A stretch of DNA of 18,682 nucleotides, from NCBI GenBank assembly GCA_947599995.1, contig CANQFW010000021.1:1-18682 (forward strand), read 5' to 3'. Shown in pieces: positions 15,554 to 18,682 of the stretch. Origin of the DNA: an uncultured Clostridia bacterium. GTDB lineage: Bacteria > Bacillota > Clostridia > TANB77 > CAG-508. How positions within the stretch are numbered: position 1 is the stretch's first letter; each line of letters begins with the position of its first letter. The notes under the pieces were generated by a model. It was not told the origin of the DNA. It saw only the letters and a list, made by a program, of their open reading frames with translations, and did no database searches. The position numbers and the translations under genes were made by a program.

Positions 15554-16162
15554 CTACATTGACATACCATGATGTTCTTCCATTTCTTCTAATTCTTTTT
15601 GCTTTTTTCGTGCTTGTTGTTTTGCTTTTTCTTGCATTTTATCTATATAAAGTTTTATTCTGGCTAATTCCTTTAGTCTTTTTTGTTTTGCTTCTGCTTT
15701 CCTAATTTCTTCATCTTTTTCTTTTTGTATTTCTGCTGCAGTTTTACATGCCCATGGTATTTGAGCAATTTCTGGTCCACTGGTATTTTTATCTTCTAAT
15801 ATTCTTCGTAATTCATCTAAATAACTCAATAAAGTTGTATCTATATCTATATCTTCATCATTATCTCTTTTATCATTCAATACAGCCCCTATATCTCTTG
15901 CCAATCTTATCAATTCAGATGGACTCTTTTGCACCCATTCTTCTTTTAATGTATCTAGTCCTTTAAATTTTAAAGAATTAATTTTGAGCTTTTTTTCTAT
16001 TTTAGCCATAGCTTCTTCTGATATATCCCAACTATGTTTTAGGTGTTCTTTCTGTTTAGCTTACTCATCAGTTTTTCTTGCCCATTTTTCTGTAGCAGTT
16101 GTTTGATCTGTTGTGTTTTTTGAACTATCTTCATCTTTTAATTTATCAAACCAATTTCCCAT
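15554..16162 (-). pseudogene. first gene of the Fic operon, interrupted by one TAA
   Basis: An open frame of 202 codons starts at the ATG 16162 (MGNWFDKLKDEDSSKN) and would run to the stop at 15554, but codon 34 is TAA (16061-16063). Downstream the same frame continues as AKQKEHLKHSWDISEEA and then MAKIEKKLKINSLKFKGLDT, so the break is a single point change. The ATG at 16009 could give a 151-residue restart product, though only AGAAGAAG lies before it. The true start has AGGTGGGG and a promoter just upstream. The protein is charged, with a long Lys/Glu coiled coil at the C-terminal end and the segment SGPEIAQIPWACKTAAEI in the middle. No family recognised. Readthrough or sequencing error are alternatives. 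Confidence 0.75.
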
Positions 16163-16182
16163 AATCATCCCCACCTACATAT

Positions 16183-16211
16183 ATTTTAACATCTTTTTAT
16201 CAAAAAAACAA
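16183..16211 (-). promoter_or_regulatory. promoter of the Fic operon
   Basis: TTGTTT (16211-16206), 17 bp, TAAAAT (16188-16183), with TGT as extended -10, on the minus strand. The predicted leader is only about 15 nt before the ATG at 16162. Confidence 0.6.
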
Positions 16212-16279
16212 GCTGATGTATTTGTTCTTAGTCCTGAAAATAAATGATTTTACTATATATTTTCTTTCTATAAAAGCAC

Positions 16280-16626
16280 CTATTCCTTACTCATAATTTC
16301 ATTTACTATTCTTTCAACATCCTCATCATTTTCTATTTTAGAAAAATCTATTTCATCAGCTTTTAAAAAGCTAGTAAAGCACCATTATAGGCAGAAATCA
16401 TTTCATCAATTCCATTTTTACTAATTTCTTCATATAAATTTTGAACATCATGTCCTTTTGGAAAAATATTAATTAAATTATCTAAATATTCATCTTTCAC
16501 TCCATTAGAAACCATATCATATTGTATATTGATTACCTCTCTACATTGCTGTATATCTTGTTTTTCACAACTTGCAATAACATAATAAATAATCATTTTT
16601 ACAACTTTTTTAGTATTTTCGTTCAT
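16280..16626 (-). pseudogene. frameshifted small gene after the ABC transporter
   Basis: The frame from ATG 16626 gives 87 residues (MNENTKKVVKMIIYYVIASC..NGALLAF) and stops at 16363. In the next frame the sequence continues without a gap as SFLKADEIDFSKIENDEDVERIVNEIMSKE and stops at 16280. Losing one base near 16370-16380 explains this, and the intact protein would have been about 115 residues. AGGGG stands 6 nt before the ATG, and the start is 8 nt after the ABC stop, so it is the last gene of that operon. The composition is helical and acidic, with no signal peptide. I do not recognise the family. The short product might still be made. Confidence 0.7.
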
Positions 16627-16634
16627 AACAACCC

Positions 16635-18233
16635 CTAAACATTTACTATTTCTTTCATTATGTGTTCTTCAAAAATATAATGTTTATTACATAATTCTTT
16701 TAATCTTGATCTATGTGTTACAATTACATATGTTTTATCATCTAAATATTTTTCTATCATATTCGTAATTCTTTCTTCAGATATTGCATCTAAATTAGAT
16801 GTAGGTTCATCAAAGAAATATAAATCTTTATCAATTAATATTCCTCTAATTAAATTTAATCTTTGTTTTTGTCCTGCTGATAATTTTATTCCTCTTTCTC
16901 CAACCATTGTATCTAAACCTTGTGGCAATTCTTTATACCAACCTGTCAACCCTGCCTCATCTAATAGTTCCAATATTTTATTATCAGATATTTCTTTGCC
17001 TAGACATAGATTATCTCTTATGCTTAAATCGAATAAATCTACTTCTTGTGATACAAATACTAAATCTAGTCTGCTATCTTTTATTTCTTTACCATCTATT
17101 AATAATTTTCCATTTTCCAAAGGATATAAACCTGCCAAAATGTTCATAACAGTTGTTTTTCCTTGCCCTGATTCTCCCATTATGCTTATCTTATCACCTT
17201 TTTGTAGTATGAATTCTGGTATCTTTATGTTAGCCGAGTCTTTTGTATATGAGAATAACACATTCTTCATCTTTACAGTTTCAAAATTGTCAAATATTTT
17301 TGTTTCTTTACTATCTTTAAAATATTCATCCAATTGTTTTTTAGATGTTTTAAATCTTTCACTCATATCAATCAATCTAACTAAACTATTTAAGCTTGAA
17401 TATAATTTTCCTAATGCTGTTATAAAAAATAATATATATGGTAAAGCATCTTCACCATTAGCTGTCATCATTATTGCAACTATTAAGATTACTAAATATA
17501 ATAAGTCCATTAATCCAGTAAAAACACCATTTGATGATGATCTTTTTCTTTCGCTTACTTTTGTCGTTTTCAAATATTCATTTGAATTTTCCGTAATTTT
17601 ATCTTCACAAAATTCTCCTATATTTAGTTTTCTTACAGCTATAATATTTTGAATAAAGTCTATAAACTTCGCATTATATTTTGATGATGCTTCATTTGCT
17701 TTTTTTTGATACTTCTGCATATTTTTTATCATTTTATATTTTGTAAATACTGCTAAAGCTGATATTATGATACAGATTATTCCAGTCATAATTGATTGTT
17801 TGCAAATCATTATAAGTATTGATGTTCCACCTATTATTAATGGTATTACGCTAATTTCAAATTGCCAAGTTATTTCAAAAAAATACCTTGATACATTAGT
17901 TATTAACTTGTGTATATATCCTGTATGTATATTTGAAATTTGTTCCATGGTCATTGATTGTAACTTCCTAAAATAATATTTTTCTATCGCAGTTTGTGTT
18001 TTTGTTTCATTTATATTATCAATATAAGAGCCTATTTTTCCTGTAACCAATTTAAGTATTTCAATTGCCACTAAAAGAATAGTTAATTTTATAATTTTAT
18101 CTAATAATAAAGGACTTGTTCCAAAATATGATAAAGCAAACGATTCTCCATAATCTGCAATCGAATAAATTGTATTTACGATAATAGACCAAAAAAATAA
18201 TTTCTTTGCTACTATTTTTAATAATTCTTTCAT
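16635..18233 (-). CDS. ABC exporter, fused permease and ATPase
   Basis: This 532-residue half-transporter of the type I exporter class should work as a homodimer. The membrane domain covers about 1-300, with hydrophobic spans near 8-28, 43-62, 125-145, 148-165, 240-258 and 264-282. The ATPase has Walker A GESGQGKT (353-360), the Q-loop Q396, the signature LSAGQ (451-455), Walker B LYFFDEPTS (471-479) and H507. All catalytic residues are present. No peptidase domain precedes the membrane part. The start is directly after the stop of the 85-residue gene (TAAATG), so translation is coupled. Substrate unknown: a peptide or small compound made by the neighbouring genes is plausible, but no precursor peptide is seen. 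Confidence 0.9.
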   Translation of the reverse strand: MKELLKIVAKKLFFWSIIVNTIYSIADYGESFALSYFGTSPLLLDKIIKLTILLVAIEILKLVTGKIGSYIDNINETKTQTAIEKYYFRKLQSMTMEQISNIHTGYIHKLITNVSRYFFEITWQFEISVIPLIIGGTSILIMICKQSIMTGIICIIISALAVFTKYKMIKNMQKYQKKANEASSKYNAKFIDFIQNIIAVRKLNIGEFCEDKITENSNEYLKTTKVSERKRSSSNGVFTGLMDLLYLVILIVAIMMTANGEDALPYILFFITALGKLYSSLNSLVRLIDMSERFKTSKKQLDEYFKDSKETKIFDNFETVKMKNVLFSYTKDSANIKIPEFILQKGDKISIMGESGQGKTTVMNILAGLYPLENGKLLIDGKEIKDSRLDLVFVSQEVDLFDLSIRDNLCLGKEISDNKILELLDEAGLTGWYKELPQGLDTMVGERGIKLSAGQKQRLNLIRGILIDKDLYFFDEPTSNLDAISEERITNMIEKYLDDKTYVIVTHRSRLKELCNKHYIFEEHIMKEIVNV

Positions 18234-18491
18234 TTATCTTTCTCCTCTTTGTCTTATATACCAATCATCCATCTCTTTTTCTTTACTGTTTTGTTTTGTA
18301 ATAACTGTCTTATGTTCTATTTCTGTGGCTCTTACAAGAATGTTTTGACCTTTATAAAATTCTCTAGTAATAACTGCATTTGGATATTTATTTTTCAATA
18401 TTTCTATGTATTTTTTTATGTTTTCTTCCATATCATCTTTGTTTATGTATTTATCAAACATAAATATTTTATTTTCAAGTTCTCTTTCCAA
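18234..18491 (-). CDS. small protein in the ABC operon (85 aa)
   Basis: The start is taken as TTG at 18491, 7 nt after AGGAGG. A TTG further up at 18512 would place the ribosome site inside the coding region. The 85-residue product, beginning MERELENKIFMFDKYINK, is mainly a charged helix followed by a short strand-rich part (PNAVITREFYKGQNILVRAT) and a basic end RQRGER. No signal peptide, no cysteines and no family that I recognise. It ends one base before the ABC transporter ATG, so it is tightly coupled to it. It does not look like a bacteriocin precursor (no GG leader). Confidence 0.7.
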   Translation of the reverse strand: MERELENKIFMFDKYINKDDMEENIKKYIEILKNKYPNAVITREFYKGQNILVRATEIEHKTVITKQNSKEKEMDDWYIRQRGER

Positions 18492-18539
18492 ATTTACTCC
18501 TCCTAAGCTCAAATAATGGCTATAAAAAATTTTTATTAT

Positions 18540-18682
18540 TTATTTAATTTCCATCAAAATTTTCATTACTTCATCATAAACTTTTTGATTTCCATGATTA
18601 TATTCATTTGCTCTAAATACTCCATGAGGGGTGGTAGGGTGTAGTACATCAATTACTTCTGCATCTTTTGGGATTTCTATAT
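18540..18682 (-). CDS. 3' end of an unrecognised gene (partial)
   Basis: The last 46 codons of a gene whose start lies beyond the window read IEIPKDAEVIDVLHPTTPHG and then VFRANEYNHGNQKVYDEVMK to the stop. The His-Pro and His-Gly pair followed by a C-terminal helix would suit the end of a hydrolase-like fold, but this is too short to assign. It is 48 bp upstream of the 85-residue gene on the same strand and probably in the same operon. Confidence 0.55.
   Translation of the reverse strand, partial: IEIPKDAEVIDVLHPTTPHGVFRANEYNHGNQKVYDEVMKILMEIK

Larger units (their letters stand above)
10696..18682. mobile_element. integrated mobile element / genomic island (left end; right end outside the window)
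   Basis: The boundary is inferred from the GH94 reading frame, which matches its family up to about 10695 and then stops. A large serine recombinase lies next to the break with its 3' end facing the junction, the usual arrangement for integrases of this class. Beyond it are a small ORF, a Mob-like coiled-coil remnant and cargo operons (Fic cassette, ABC cassette). No conjugation machinery is visible, so this could be a mobilizable element or a decayed island. The exact attachment core cannot be set from one end. Confidence 0.65.

Noticed and set aside
16996..17652. A 218-codon plus-strand frame opposite the ABC transporter
   Set aside because: Antisense to an intact, motif-complete ABC gene, rich in Ser/Phe/Leu as expected for the reverse of AT-rich coding sequence, and with no ribosome site.

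Overview
The window reads as chromosomal DNA of a low-GC Firmicute, most likely a spore-forming Clostridia-type bacterium. The evidence is strongly AT-rich codon use, strong GGAGG-type ribosome binding sites, TTG starts, an rpsF-ssb-rpsR operon, a YmfF/YmfH peptidase pair and a tiny Spo0E-family gene. No rRNA, tRNA or CRISPR array was seen.

Positions 1-10200 are ordinary core genome. rpsT (S20) lies on the plus strand with its own promoter and terminator. Everything else here is on the minus strand: two glycosyltransferases (GT4 then GT2), a Spo0E-like 48-residue gene followed by rnhB, the M16 peptidase-like pair ymfF-ymfH, topoisomerase III (TTG start), and rpsF-ssb-rpsR with a promoter that starts transcription at a leader hairpin.

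At about 10200-10700 lies the last ~163 codons of a GH94 (cyclic beta-glucan synthase / cellobiose phosphorylase-like) gene with its terminator. It is cut off abruptly at about 10695. Immediately beyond are a 39-bp inverted repeat, a GC-rich patch and a large serine recombinase facing the junction. I read this as the left end of an integrated mobile element that split the GH94 gene. The right end is outside the window.

Inside the element (about 10696 to the window end) are the recombinase, a 52-residue small ORF, a coiled-coil ORF that looks like the tail of a Mob/Pre relaxase, and two minus-strand cargo operons. Cargo 1 is a three-gene Fic cassette: a 202-codon gene interrupted by one in-frame TAA, a 450-residue Fic protein, and a translationally coupled 145-residue protein. 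Cargo 2 is a partial unknown gene, an 85-residue protein (TTG start), an ABC exporter, and a 116-codon gene with a -1 frameshift. The two damaged genes suggest that parts of the cargo are decaying or switched off. The Fic cassette, with two unrecognised partners and no canonical inhibitory motif, is the best candidate for an undescribed system here.
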